Assembly: GCA_947095585.1 (NCBI GenBank)
Contig: OX352765.1
Location: 77,855,976-77,919,975, forward strand
DNA: 64,000 nucleotides
Direction: 5' to 3'
From: Nephrocerus scutellatus
Taxonomy: Eukaryota > Arthropoda > Insecta > Diptera > Pipunculidae
Below, piece by piece: positions 11,697 to 21,304 of this stretch (position 1 is the first letter of the stretch; every line of letters begins with the position of its first letter). The notes beneath the pieces were generated by a model. The model worked only from the letters and a program-made list of their open reading frames with translations, ran no database searches and was not told where the DNA came from. Made by a program: the position numbers and the translations under genes.

Positions 11697-12140
11697 CCAT
11701 AGCCATCGATAGCTATGGGTAGATTGAGAATTTTTTCAGTTTTATCAGGGGTAGAAACCCCTATGAATGAAAAAATTACGCTATCGCAAGCCGAGCGCTA
11801 ACAAATTGTTTTAAAACAAGTCCCATCAAATTTTGACTGGTAGAAGCCGAGATATACGACACGACAAACAAACGTACACACGTTCGCTGAAAAATGGTTA
11901 TGTCATTCATCTCAATATAAGCTTCGCGCTTTGGGCTCGTAATTATTATGTATTTTTTTTCACTTTCACTTCCGGAACTAATTTTTTGGCCGGGATATAC
12001 GACTTTTATTTTTAAAATGATCTAAACTGCCCTGTTCTAGCCGGGCTGTAGGCCTTTAAAATTATATTTTAGTTGGTTCTTTTGGTGCTTATCCCACTGC
12101 TGCCACCAATTTGTTGAGTCGTAGTTCCGTGCTTTCCGCT
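11697..12140. other. Unidentified non-coding stretch
   Basis: A short hairpin-like CATAGC...GCTATGGG lies at 11698-11720, followed by a further possible dispersed repeat (CCGAGATATACGACACGACA). No coding signal. Confidence 0.35.
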
Positions 12141-12149
12141 TTTAAGGCG

Positions 12150-13745
12150 GTCATAGCCTGATCGAAAGACTGATCGAAATCCACCTTCGTACTAGTATTG
12201 ACAAAGCATCAGGAAAGCACCCACACACCTTGAAAGAACTTCTGCAGAATGCTCTTAATAAGCTATTAAGCTGGGCAGATCACTGTGTTCTAGGGGTAAA
12301 CCCCAAAAAAACCGAACTTGTCCTCTTTACGAGGAAGTACAAAATCCCACTCGTTAACCCTCCAACCCTCCATCGGGGGCACAAGATTGACTTTCTCCGA
12401 TAATATACCAAATATCTTGGTCTTATTCTGGAGAGGAGCTTGAAACCCAACATACAAGAAAGAGTCCGTAAAGCCACAGTGGCACTCTTCTCGAGCAAAA
12501 ACGCCATAGGAAGCAAATGGGGTCTTCAACCGCATATCACTCATTGGCTGTACACAGCAGTAGTCAGACCTTTGCTGCTATATGCTGTGGCTGTTTGGTG
12601 GACTGCATTAGATAAAGTGATTAATCGCGACAAACTAAGCAGAGTCCAAAGATCATCTTGTCTTTGTGTGAGCGAAGAACTTCGTATAGCTCTCTCTGCT
12701 GCACTGGACATTCTGCTCAACCTTGCTCCACTCGACATCTTCGGCAGACAACTGGTTGCACGCACGGCTACTCGCCTCAGAGCAATTTCTCAGTGGACCG
12801 TGAATGATTTCGGCCACTCTTCTATCCTAAATTCAGTCAGTCAGGACTCTACTTGTCAACATGGACTACACCATTCCGCAGCTCCACTTCAACAAAAACT
12901 TCCAGGTCACCATCCCCACCAGGTCTTCTTGGGAGGAAGGTATCTACTTGGAAAATGAAGGGATTCATTTGTACACAGATGGGTCGAAAACTGATCACTG
13001 TAGTGTTTTCCAAGCTTAAATCATGGCTATTAAGAAAGCCTTGTCTTGGCTGAAGAGTATTGTCATATCTGTTAAGAATATCCACATTTTCTTGGATAGC
13101 CAGGCTACGCTAAAGTCCATGGTATCAGTTTCCACAAATTCCATTCTAGCCCGGAATTGCCGATCATGAAAGCACACTAAATCTATTGCCTGAATATGAT
13201 TTACTAGGCATGCCGATCGCTATGTGCAAACTTATGTTTAAACGGGATGCTATAGTAAAAACTAATTATAGATGGTCAACCGGCACAGCTTGCATAGCAA
13301 CAAAGCGGATCTGACCCAAGCAAGATCCGAAACGCTCCAAGTGTTTGATCTCTCAAAGCAGACTGCACATTAGTGCCATTATAGGTGTCATAACTGGACA
13401 CTGTCTCATAGGCAAGCATACAGAAAGACTAGGAGTCTTTTCCAACGATTTCTGCAGAAGCTGCATGGATGAGGAGGAGGAGGAAACCACTCTCCATCTA
13501 CTTTGTACGTGCCCAGCCCTCTCGAATAGGCGGAAGCTCCATATGGGAGCATTCTTTTTCAAGGATCTCAACGATCTAACCCACATTGACAGTAATAGTC
13601 TCTTGCGCTTCATACGAAACTCCAAGTGGTTCAACGATTCAACGAGTGGAATCTTCCTAGATCGTTGTGGTATCACAACGAACCTTCATGGTCTAAGTGC
13701 GTCGGTTTTGAATGACGGCCGCTTCAACCTAACCTAACCTAACCA
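12150..13745 (+). mobile_element. LOA/I-type LINE 3' portion with RNase H, ending in (CCTAA)n
   Basis: Frames in order give RT thumb residues (VLGVNPKKTELVLFTRKYK, then YTKYLGLILERSLKP), the connection (YTAVVRPLLLYAVAVWW, RVQRSSCLCV), a disrupted RNase H domain (LYTDGSK spans a frame break near 12970), and the C-terminal knuckle (ITGHCLIGKHTERLG, FCRSCMDEEEEETTLHLLC). The order is typical of LINEs with an RNase H after the RT (LOA/I/R1 group). Frameshifts near 12850, 12960 and 13340 kill it. It ends with the tandem tail CCTAACCTAACCTAACC at about 13728-13744. Confidence 0.8.
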
Positions 13746-14110
13746 CATTCCATTTGCTGGATAGAGTTAGAATTTCTCTCTCGTGATTGCGAAATTCAAA
13801 AACTACGAAAACCCTTGAACTTTAGAAGCTTAACCGTGATTTGGTTTCTGGGTTGGAAAAGCTATTATTCTCAAATACAAGAGAGTAATAGCTTTTCCAT
13901 TTGTATTTTGGATTGAAAAAAGTTTTCAACCGGCCCATAACCGGCTAATTATTACAATACACGGTACGATCTATCACTGAAATAACAAACTGAATATATT
14001 TTCTGTCAGATTCAAGTAAAAAAAAAACGTAAAAATAAGTCATGTAATACGTTTGATTGCCTTCAATTATCGAGACGAAAGAAGAAAAAAACCTTAAAAC
14101 CTTCATTTGT
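13746..14110. other. No gene seen
   Basis: Intergenic. AGCTATTATTCTC...GAGTAATAGCTTTTCC at 13859-13900 can form an imperfect hairpin. Confidence 0.4.
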
Positions 14111-14147
14111 TAAACATTTATTCTGAAAACATTTCCACATGATCATT

Positions 14148-14948
14148 TTAAGCGCTGACAACATCAGGAAGCGGCTCACTGTTTTTCACATAGGCATAGC
14201 TTCCGTGACCTTGTCCTTTCCCATATCCGTGTCCACCGCCATTTCCATATCCATGATCATTATTATGTTTGGCATCATCACCATCTTCGCCTGGAGCTCC
14301 AGGTTGTCCTGAAGGACCATCTGGTCCTTTCGGACCTTGAGGGCCTTGGGCACCAGTTTTTCCCTGGTTGCCTGGTGGTCCTCTGGGCCCAGGTGGTCCG
14401 GGAACTGGTTGGTATACCGGTGTGTAGATTATCTGCTTAACTGGAATAAACACTGAATAATGGCCGACTTTCTTTTTGGAGTCGTCACTTCCATAGCTAT
14501 CCTGACCGTTGCCGTAATCAACTAAACTAACATAATTATTTCCATGTCCACTGCCTTGCTGTTGACCACCACCATAGACATTGCTATTACCACCATAATT
14601 TTTGCGCTTCAAGCCACTCTTGGTCAAATCTTCATTCATCGTTTTTTCGTCATCATCGGCTCTCACCATTGGTGTGTCTTCTGCTGTGAGCTCTTTAGGC
14701 GATCTTTGATAATCAGTTTCTTCGGCATTTTTTCCCATAAGTGCAATATAAGTTGGTTCGCTTTCAATGGCAACTGCTCCCTCTTGTATCTGCTCCTTCA
14801 AAATACCAGCATTGCAAGCGCCGAATGCGACCAAAAGTGTAGCAGCTACATGCCAAGATGAAAATTAACTGTTTAAAATCTAAACATTTATCACACAGGA
14901 ATACAGGATATACAAACCTAAGCCTATCCAAGACAAGTGTTTCGCCAT
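14148..14948 (-). CDS. Secreted collagen-like protein 3 (two exons, 242 aa)
   Basis: Exon 1 14948-14918, intron 14917-14846 (72 bp, phase 1), exon 2 14845-14148. The leader reads [15 protein letters not shown] then VAFGACNA, a good signal peptide. Then come an acidic N-terminal region with [14 protein letters not shown], a [15 protein letters not shown] segment, the linker [17 protein letters not shown], 14 Gly-X-Y triplets (residues 160-201, GPPGPRGPP to GEDGDD), and a Gly/His/Tyr tail ([18 protein letters not shown]) with a distinct [10 protein letters not shown] end. AATAAA at 14122-14117 lies 26 bp past the stop. The acidic run after the helix is weaker than in paralogues 1 and 2. Inferred role: secreted structural or adhesive matrix. 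Confidence 0.88.
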
Positions 14949-14959
14949 GTTCGGTTTGT

Positions 14960-14997
14960 GACTAGTGTGTTCAGCGACATGAATTGGCTTTTATACC
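14960..14997 (-). promoter_or_regulatory. Core promoter of collagen-like gene 3
   Basis: GGTATAAAAGCC (14997-14986) lies about 40 bp upstream of the ATG; TAGTCACA at 14964-14957 falls about 30 bp after the TATA and could serve as initiator. Confidence 0.65.
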
Positions 14998-14999
14998 AT

Positions 15000-15420
15000 G
15001 CACTGGAGTGATATTAATCCAAAAGAAGCGAAAACCAGAACCCTGATCAATATTCAAATAATGCTTTTTCTACGCTAATCTACGCTAAAATTTGCTATGT
15101 TTTAAAATTTGAATAAAACAATAAACAGATCAACAATATGTACATAAATTAGACTATTTAGGAACAAGCGTGTTAGACACTGTCGTTAGAACATTGACAT
15201 ACTTACGACCCACGTTTGCAATAATAATAGATATATGTTAATACGAATGGCGTCCACTGTACGGATTGAACAGGATTGCAAAAAAAAATTACAATTTCTA
15301 TTCAATTGGACATTGTCATTTCGACACGACATTATTGCCTCGTTTGTAACATGCTGATCCACTTATTATCATCACGAGCTAGGGGAGGTTAACGTTCGCG
15401 TCTTTATTGGTGGAAAACAA
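15000..15420. other. No gene seen (5' flank of collagen gene 3)
   Basis: AT-rich intergenic sequence with no recognised feature. Confidence 0.45.
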
Positions 15421-15584
15421 TGTCCACTTTTGGAATCGTGCTAAGACAGGAGAAAACGATAGGCTACACTTCAAACCACACAACAAAAAACTTAGTAACC
15501 ACTTCCCTACGGACCTACATGCTAAGCTCTATGAGAAGGGTGTTGGATCTGTGCTTTTTCCAATTCCCTTCTCATAGTGCTCAG

Positions 15585-15775
15585 GCTAGACTCTGTTTAA
15601 AATACGGAAGCCATGCGAACTTTCTCCACAGCGGGTATGTAGGCAATCCTTGGGCAACTCTAAGTGCTTTTAGTGCTTAGGCTAGACTGTGTTTTAAATA
15701 CGGAAGCCATGAGAACTTTCTCCACAGCGGGTATGTAGGCAATCCTTGTGCAACTCTAAGTGCTCATATACATTG
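15585..15775. repeat. Two-copy tandem duplication (~90-100 bp unit)
   Basis: Each unit runs from AGGCTAGACT..GTTT through AAATACGGAAGCCATG and CTTTCTCCACAGCGGGTATG to CAACTCTAAGTGCT. The second copy starts near 15678. The units are nearly identical, so the duplication is young relative to the surrounding decay. Confidence 0.75.
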
Positions 15776-16249
15776 TAGCAAGGTAGGCAGCTTCATGGAA
15801 GGTAGGGCAAGAAATGTAGTGGAATCACTTGCCAAGCAGATTGGTTTAGCAAGCATGCCATGTGATGACATGGTGCAGAAGCTTGAATTCTAGAAGAAGT
15901 TTAAAGTCAGAATTAGCACGAATAAGGAATTGAGAACTGAAACTGAATACCAGATACATCCGGGAGCCATAAAGTGGTAAAGAAAGCTGAAGGCACGGGT
16001 CCAGGAGTCAGTGTGACAGTACCCAAATATATTTCAGGCTGCAGCACATTCCATCGAAAGATGTGCTCACTTTAATCTGGAAAGAAGCTACATGAGGCAG
16101 TATTTTTTTGATAAATACCCAAGCCCATGTGGCAGGCACTGGGACCTAAAAGATCAATTGTATCTTAGGGTGTATTTACTCTAAGAGACGTACCACCTCC
16201 CCAATAAAGGATAGTGGCAGAGTTTCTTAACTACGCCGTTTTTTTTCCT
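15776..16249 (+). other. Possible LINE-derived remnant, unrecognised
   Basis: Plus-strand frames give GRARNVVESLAKQIGLASM, then LERSYMRQYFFDKYPSPCGR, interrupted by stops. Composition suggests old coding sequence, but the family could not be named. Confidence 0.35.
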
Positions 16250-16990
16250 TATGAAAAATGCCTCTCCTTAACAAAAGAAATGCTAGGCATTCACAGAGAA
16301 TATGCCCCGATGACTCGTCAACTTCAGAGCAGAACCTAAATTCTGTTCAATCACACCAATTTTGTTAAGGTGAAACCGCAAGCGACAAGGACATGTTAGA
16401 AAACTTACCAGCTTCCTAATGCTATGCCCATTTAGATTAAGGATTTTTTTTTATAGGAAAAGGACCTGGTTAATTGTTTGGATTGTCGCAGCCCCGGGAC
16501 GTTTTCCCAGTGGGGCAGACGTGTGTTCCCAAAAATTTATCAGTGTTATGGCGGCAGCACAGTTGACACCACAGTAGGGTTCAGGTCTTTAAAACGCAGA
16601 TTCCGAGCCAGCCCTAGCTACTTAATCTGCAGATTCTTTGCCTACAATTCCCTGATGACCAGAGACCCAACCGAGTTTCAGTGCAACGAAGCAGTTTTTT
16701 ACTGATATCGAGTCCATTAAACTGAACGACAGCGCTTTAAGTGCTGCGTGGCTATCTGAAAAGCGCCTTAATTCCTTTGCTAAAGTTAATCATGGCGCAG
16801 ATCTCAAATGCATGGATTTCCGCCTGGAAAACCGTGGCACTTTTTCCCACTGGTATCGAGGCTTTGGTACTGGGTCCAAAGACACCAGCTCCAACTCCAG
16901 TTTCCATCTTCGATCCATCTGTTACCAGACTTCGGATACCTGGCAACCTCCAGTTTAAAGCGGCCTTCTCATGGTACACCTGGCTCTACC
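16250..16990 (-). mobile_element. RNase H-type LINE fragment (I/R1/LOA-like)
   Basis: On the minus strand, SLVTDGSKMETGVGAGVFGP, FQAEIHAFEICAMINF and LGWVSGHQGIVGKESAD are the D, E and GH..I.GNE.AD motifs of the RNase H fold. INFWEH and IRKLVSFLT follow, matching the element in the opposite orientation at 17150-17800. Stops and frameshifts are present. Confidence 0.75.
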
Positions 16991-17149
16991 ATGGGTGACA
17001 TACTTTCCCGGATACTCGTGGGAATTATTGAAGTTTCAAAAATAATTTATGAGACCGATGCATCTCCAATCAGATCAACCTCGGGACCTATGTTAGAGCG
17101 GCCCGTTGTAGCGTCAGAGGCTTCTGTGCCCAAGTGTTGACTTAAAACG

Positions 17150-17800
17150 CGGATCCTGCCCATAGGCAGACCGTTGTTTTGTCGGTGGGGGATGACCTCT
17201 CGACGGTCAACCCCGTGTTGACCACAACTTCTCGGTCTGCTCATGGGCAGCCAAGAAAAATTCAGAGTGCGGATGGCTGTGCTTCAGGAGCCACATCCGT
17301 ACCTCGTAAAAGTGTTGGCAACAAGGATGTGGATTCGAATACATCCGAGTCTGACACATCCGACGGTTGGAGTCAATTGGAGTGCCGCCACAAAGCTGAT
17401 TAACTGTTGGGAGGGCAAGCTTCGCCTGGCTCAATCGGAAAATATCCTGGAGCTAAGGCAATCCAAACAACTGATCAGACCCTTCTCATATAAAGAAATC
17501 CTGTATTTTGATAAAGGCAGCATTAGGAAGCTAGTGAGTTTTCTAACTGGCCACTGTGTCCTGAGATATCAGCTTAATAAAATTGGTGTGGGCGCTGTGA
17601 CAGAATGTAGGTTCTGTGCGGAGGATGAGGAGTGATCCGAACACGTTCTCTCCGAATGCCCAGCACTTATTTGGGTTAAGGAGACGGAGGACATTCTGTC
17701 TTTTATTAGGAAAGTTGTATGTCTATTAGACAATTAATGCCCTATTGATACAATAGATCTTTTAGGTCGCGGTGTCAGTCACTTGGACTAGGGTTATCAA
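17150..17800 (+). mobile_element. RNase H-type LINE 3' fragment, inverted relative to its neighbour
   Basis: The frame at 17243-17635 has GVNWSAATKLINCWEGKLRL, ELRQSKQLI, IRKLVSFLTGHCVLRYQLNK and the knuckle CRFCAEDEE-stop-SEHVLSECPAL. It is the same family as 16250-16990 on the other strand, so two 3' ends face each other. It ends in an A-rich tail at about 17803-17813. Confidence 0.75.
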
Positions 17801-18039
17801 GAAGAAAAAAAACCAGACCTCTAGCGTCCAGTGCAGGAACACCACTGCACCAGTTTGCCGGGTCGTCCAATGAGGCAGTAAATAGCTATCATGACATATA
17901 GCCAAGCTGCACTAAGGGCCCTTAAGACATTCCACGTCACGTAAAGACAGGTGGAGGAATGCAGGGCAAAGGTAAACATACTTGGTGAAGTCAATAAGGT
18001 ATGTCTATGCTCGGTACCGTGACACGATGGCATAGAACG

Positions 18040-18760
18040 TAACGATGCAGCGGATATGCTAGTGAATAAAGGGGCAGAAACCCCGCTAGTAGGGTCAGAT
18101 CCATTTTGTTAAACCATTTACAGCATAATGCGGGGAAAGATACACAGAACAGATACAGCAGCCGCTACCGTAAGATAGGAAAATCCCCCAGGCCTACGGC
18201 AACCAAAGGAAACGTTGAAGAAGTATAACCCAAAGAGGTTTCGCTTGATATTGGGACTAATCTGAATTAAGATCATTACGGGGTTCCTAACAGGACACTG
18301 TAGACAAAAGGGACACCTAAAGACATTAAAAATAGAAGAGAATGACAGCTACAGGCTTTGTTGAGACACGGAGGACACCCAATGCCACCTTCTCATAGAA
18401 TGCGATCCGACAGAGAAGGGAACCACACAATATCGGAGTCTGTGCGATATTCACTGAAATCCCTCCATATCATTAAGTTCCTAAAAGCCATTGGTAGGGA
18501 CACCTAAAGACATTAAAAATCGAAGAGAATGACAGCTGCAGGCTTTGTGGGGACACGGATGAGACCCTGTGCAATCTTCTCATGGAATCCGACAGAAAAG
18601 GGAACCACACAATATCGGATATCATTAGGTTCCTGAAAGCAGTATTTTTATGGATGCGTTGCTGTAAGAACGGGCATGCACAAATCAGGTTGAAGCGCAT
18701 CTCTCATCATCATCATCATCATCATTATCAACTAAGATCCCGCAGAAAAATCACTTTTGT
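18040..18760 (+). mobile_element. RNase H-type LINE 3' end with internal tandem duplication and (TCA)n tail
   Basis: ADMLVNKGAETPL (RNase H end), KRFRLILGL, ITGFLTGHCRQKGHLK and a C..C...T..H.L..C knuckle are readable across frames. A segment starting GGGACACCTAAAGACATTAA occurs at about 18310 and again at about 18498. The element ends in a (TCA/ATC)n run at 18705-18730, like other LINE tails here. Confidence 0.7.
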
Positions 18761-19093
18761 TTGCTTTACTTCTTATTATCGTTATTGCTATATATATGAC
18801 ATATCAACAAATTAAATTTAAATTAATAGTTACTGTGTTTAGTGGTCCACATATGTGTGTTTTTTTAGTAAATCTTTATAAAAAATAATAATTTTCCTCT
18901 TATTTCCAAAAAAAAATTTTATACGTCATATTAAATGACAGTTTATTTATCTAAACTTAAAAAATAATTAAAAAATAAGGAAGGTTCACACAAGTTTGCT
19001 AATTTTTGAATGAGATCGGGCTTATTAAAAATGTGTCAGTGTTGGGGCTCATGAAAATAAAACATGTTAGTTCAAATTATATAAGTAATATGA
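18761..19093. other. No gene seen
   Basis: Very AT-rich spacer. Confidence 0.45.
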
Positions 19094-19735
19094 TATCAGG
19101 ACCCCTCTCTAAACCTCCTTAAAACCCTTTTAAATCCTTATAAACACCTCAAGATACCCTCAAGACACCCCTCAAGATCCTCTCAAAACCCCTTCAAGAC
19201 ACACTCCAGACACTTTCAAGACCCTCTAAAAACTCTATTCAAGGCCCTATAAAAGAGCGCCTCAAAACTCCCTCAAACCCCCAGTTAAGAGCCTCTCTAA
19301 ATCTCCTCAAGACCCCCTCAAACCACCCCGAAGACCACACTAAAGATCCTCTTAAAACACTCCTCCAGACGGTCTAAAAACCCCCCACAAAACCCTCTCA
19401 AAAACCACGTTAAGACTCCCCTTTTAAAACTCCTGAAGAAACCCTCCGGACATTCAAGAACGCCTCAAAACTCCCTCAAGACGCCAGTTAAGAGCCTCTA
19501 TAAATCTCCTCAAGACCCCCTTAAGACCCACTTAAGACCCCCTAAAACCACCACGAAGAACACACTAAAGACCCTCTTACACTCCTCAAGTCGGTCTAAA
19601 AACTCCTCAAGACCCCTCAAGACCACTCAAGACCCGTCAAACGCCCCTAAAGACCCAAGACTTCTGGTCTCATTCAAGACTACCCCACTCGAGACCCTCC
19701 ATGAACCCCTTCAGAATCACATCAAGACCTTCCAA
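19094..19735. repeat. Degenerate CCTCAAGACCC / AAAGACCC minisatellite
   Basis: Motifs such as CCTCAAGACCCCC and CTCAAAACTCC repeat with drift for about 640 bp. It ends in CCAAATTTTTACAGAAAGTATTGTCATCGG, here given in two overlapping parts (CCAAATTTTTACAG, GAAAGTATTGTCATCGG), which is ACACATGTGT-family sequence. Confidence 0.7.
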
Positions 19736-19759
19736 ATTTTTACAGAAAGTATTGTCATC

Positions 19760-20450
19760 GGTGTCATTGTGAAAGTAATGGAATTGAACAACCCGAAAAG
19801 TTCCTTGTGCATAGGTAGGTAGGGTGGCGGTCTTCGCTGATTTGGTGGGTCCTGAAATATCGGTTGAGTGTGCTTTTGCTACCACAGTCCTCAGGGTATC
19901 TCATGGAAAGAAATAGGTTTGCTAAGTATATCCAACTTGTAGCATTGATGTACGATATCAAATCGGTGATGCCATACTCTGAAAATTCCTTCAGGTAGAC
20001 AAAGACGGAAATACTGAATTTTTGGAAATGGAGAGCAGCAAAGGTTAGACACTTGCAAAGAACATGAGTGAGAGTTTCTTTCTCATTCACATCCAAGCAA
20101 CTCCTGCAAAAGATATTGTGAGGGATTCCCAGTTTGGCTGCGTGACTTCGCACCGGCCAGTGGCCCGTGATCATGGCAAACACTCTGGAAATATATTTCC
20201 GAGATCTGGTGATCAGCTCCGTGGATTTTTTTTATTATAGGAAGGCCACATCACTCTCGACGTTGTGCAATTGGCCATTCTACCTTATCTGTGCTTTGGT
20301 GATAGGAACAAAGGACAGCAAAGGACTGTCTCATCACAATCCAAGTCCGGTGTGACGCCCTTCTTCGCCAGCACATCTACTTTTCATTGCCGTTAATGTG
20401 CCCCGGCGCCCAAATTAGGATCAAATCTATCCGGAGTTTTGTCTCCGGAA
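19760..20450 (-). mobile_element. RNase H-type LINE 3' end
   Basis: Minus strand: LIWAPGHINGNEK (RNase H GH..I.GNE motif) near 20415-20377, then the frame at 20183-19764 with ITGHWPVRSHAAKLGI, FCRSCLDVNEKETLTHVLCK and LLSQ end. It is close to the family at 12150-13745. RT is absent (5' truncated). Confidence 0.75.
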
Positions 20451-20955
20451 AAACACATGTGTGCAAAATTTCAATAAAATTGTGCTTTGGAAAGTGGGTT
20501 AAAAGTTGATAGCAAGATTCCATGACAAACAGACAGACGTGCCTTGGGCAGGCGAATTTAAAAATTGAAATTTTTCTTGAAAATTCTCTGATCGAAGATT
20601 TGATTTTGTGGTGAAATTCCCCATTTGGTGGTGAAAACATAGTAGCCACAGCGCATGGTTTGTGCAACGTACACACAACGACGTACGAAGTACCACTAAA
20701 ATTCTTTCTTTTGAGTTGAGTTAAGCTGGAAAGCAGTTGAGTGCCTAACCAGTTCTTCATATACTCGCAATATTGTCCGATCTCTCTGAAATTAATTTAA
20801 TAGAAAGTATTGCCACCGGAAATAAATATGATTGCAAAATTTCAATAAAATCGGGCTTTGGGAAGTGTGTTAAAAATTGATCAGAAAACCTGACCACCCA
20901 GCCAGCTAGCCAGTCAGACACGGGCACGCGAAGTTTATATAGAAAATTTAAAAAT
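20440..20955 (+). repeat. ACACATGTGT-family repeat, copies 4 and 5 (partial)
   Basis: Copy 4 spans about 20448-20580 (AAACACATGTGTGCAAAATT). Copy 5 spans about 20790-20955 and ends ACGCGAAGTTTATATAGAAA. Between them is unassigned sequence. Both are 3'-end fragments. Confidence 0.65.
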
Positions 20956-21216
20956 TAAACATTGTGCCGTTGTTATTTATGGAAACTCACATTTACCAAC
21001 CGATTTTTATAAAATTTTCAATGTACATATACGAAGGTGAGTGACTTTTTGAATAAAAAATATTTTTTCGCCAAAAAATCATTTTTTACACGCGGATTCT
21101 TCAGGAATTACGCAAGAAGCTGTATCCATTAGTAAGGTTTGTATATATAAGCGAAATAATTATTCAAGAAGAAGCGAAAATAGAAGTAGCAAAGAATCTA
21201 GTGAAAGAAGGAGTTT
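20956..21216. other. No gene seen
   Basis: AT-rich spacer. CAACCGATTTTTATAAAATT resembles sequence near 24445 and 43765, so it may be an old dispersed repeat. Confidence 0.4.
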
Positions 21217-21304
21217 CATCATCATCATCATATTTGGCTCTACAACCGGGGTCCGGTCCTGGCCTCCCGCAAAATGTCTCTCCACCGGTCCCGATTTCGA
21301 GCCG
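21217..21304 (-). mobile_element. LINE A 3'-end fragment
   Basis: ATCATATTTGGCTCTACAAC and CTGGCCTCCCGC match the 3' ends of the LINE A copies at 23440 and 60022. It abuts the outer end of the inverted-repeat left arm. Confidence 0.7.

Noticed and set aside
13726..13745. Interstitial telomere
   Set aside because: Only three units, placed exactly at the end of a LINE coding frame; better explained as the element's tail.
2573..14948. Basement-membrane type IV collagen fragments
   Set aside because: Each has its own signal peptide, promoter and stop, few triplets, and no C-terminal NC1 domain.
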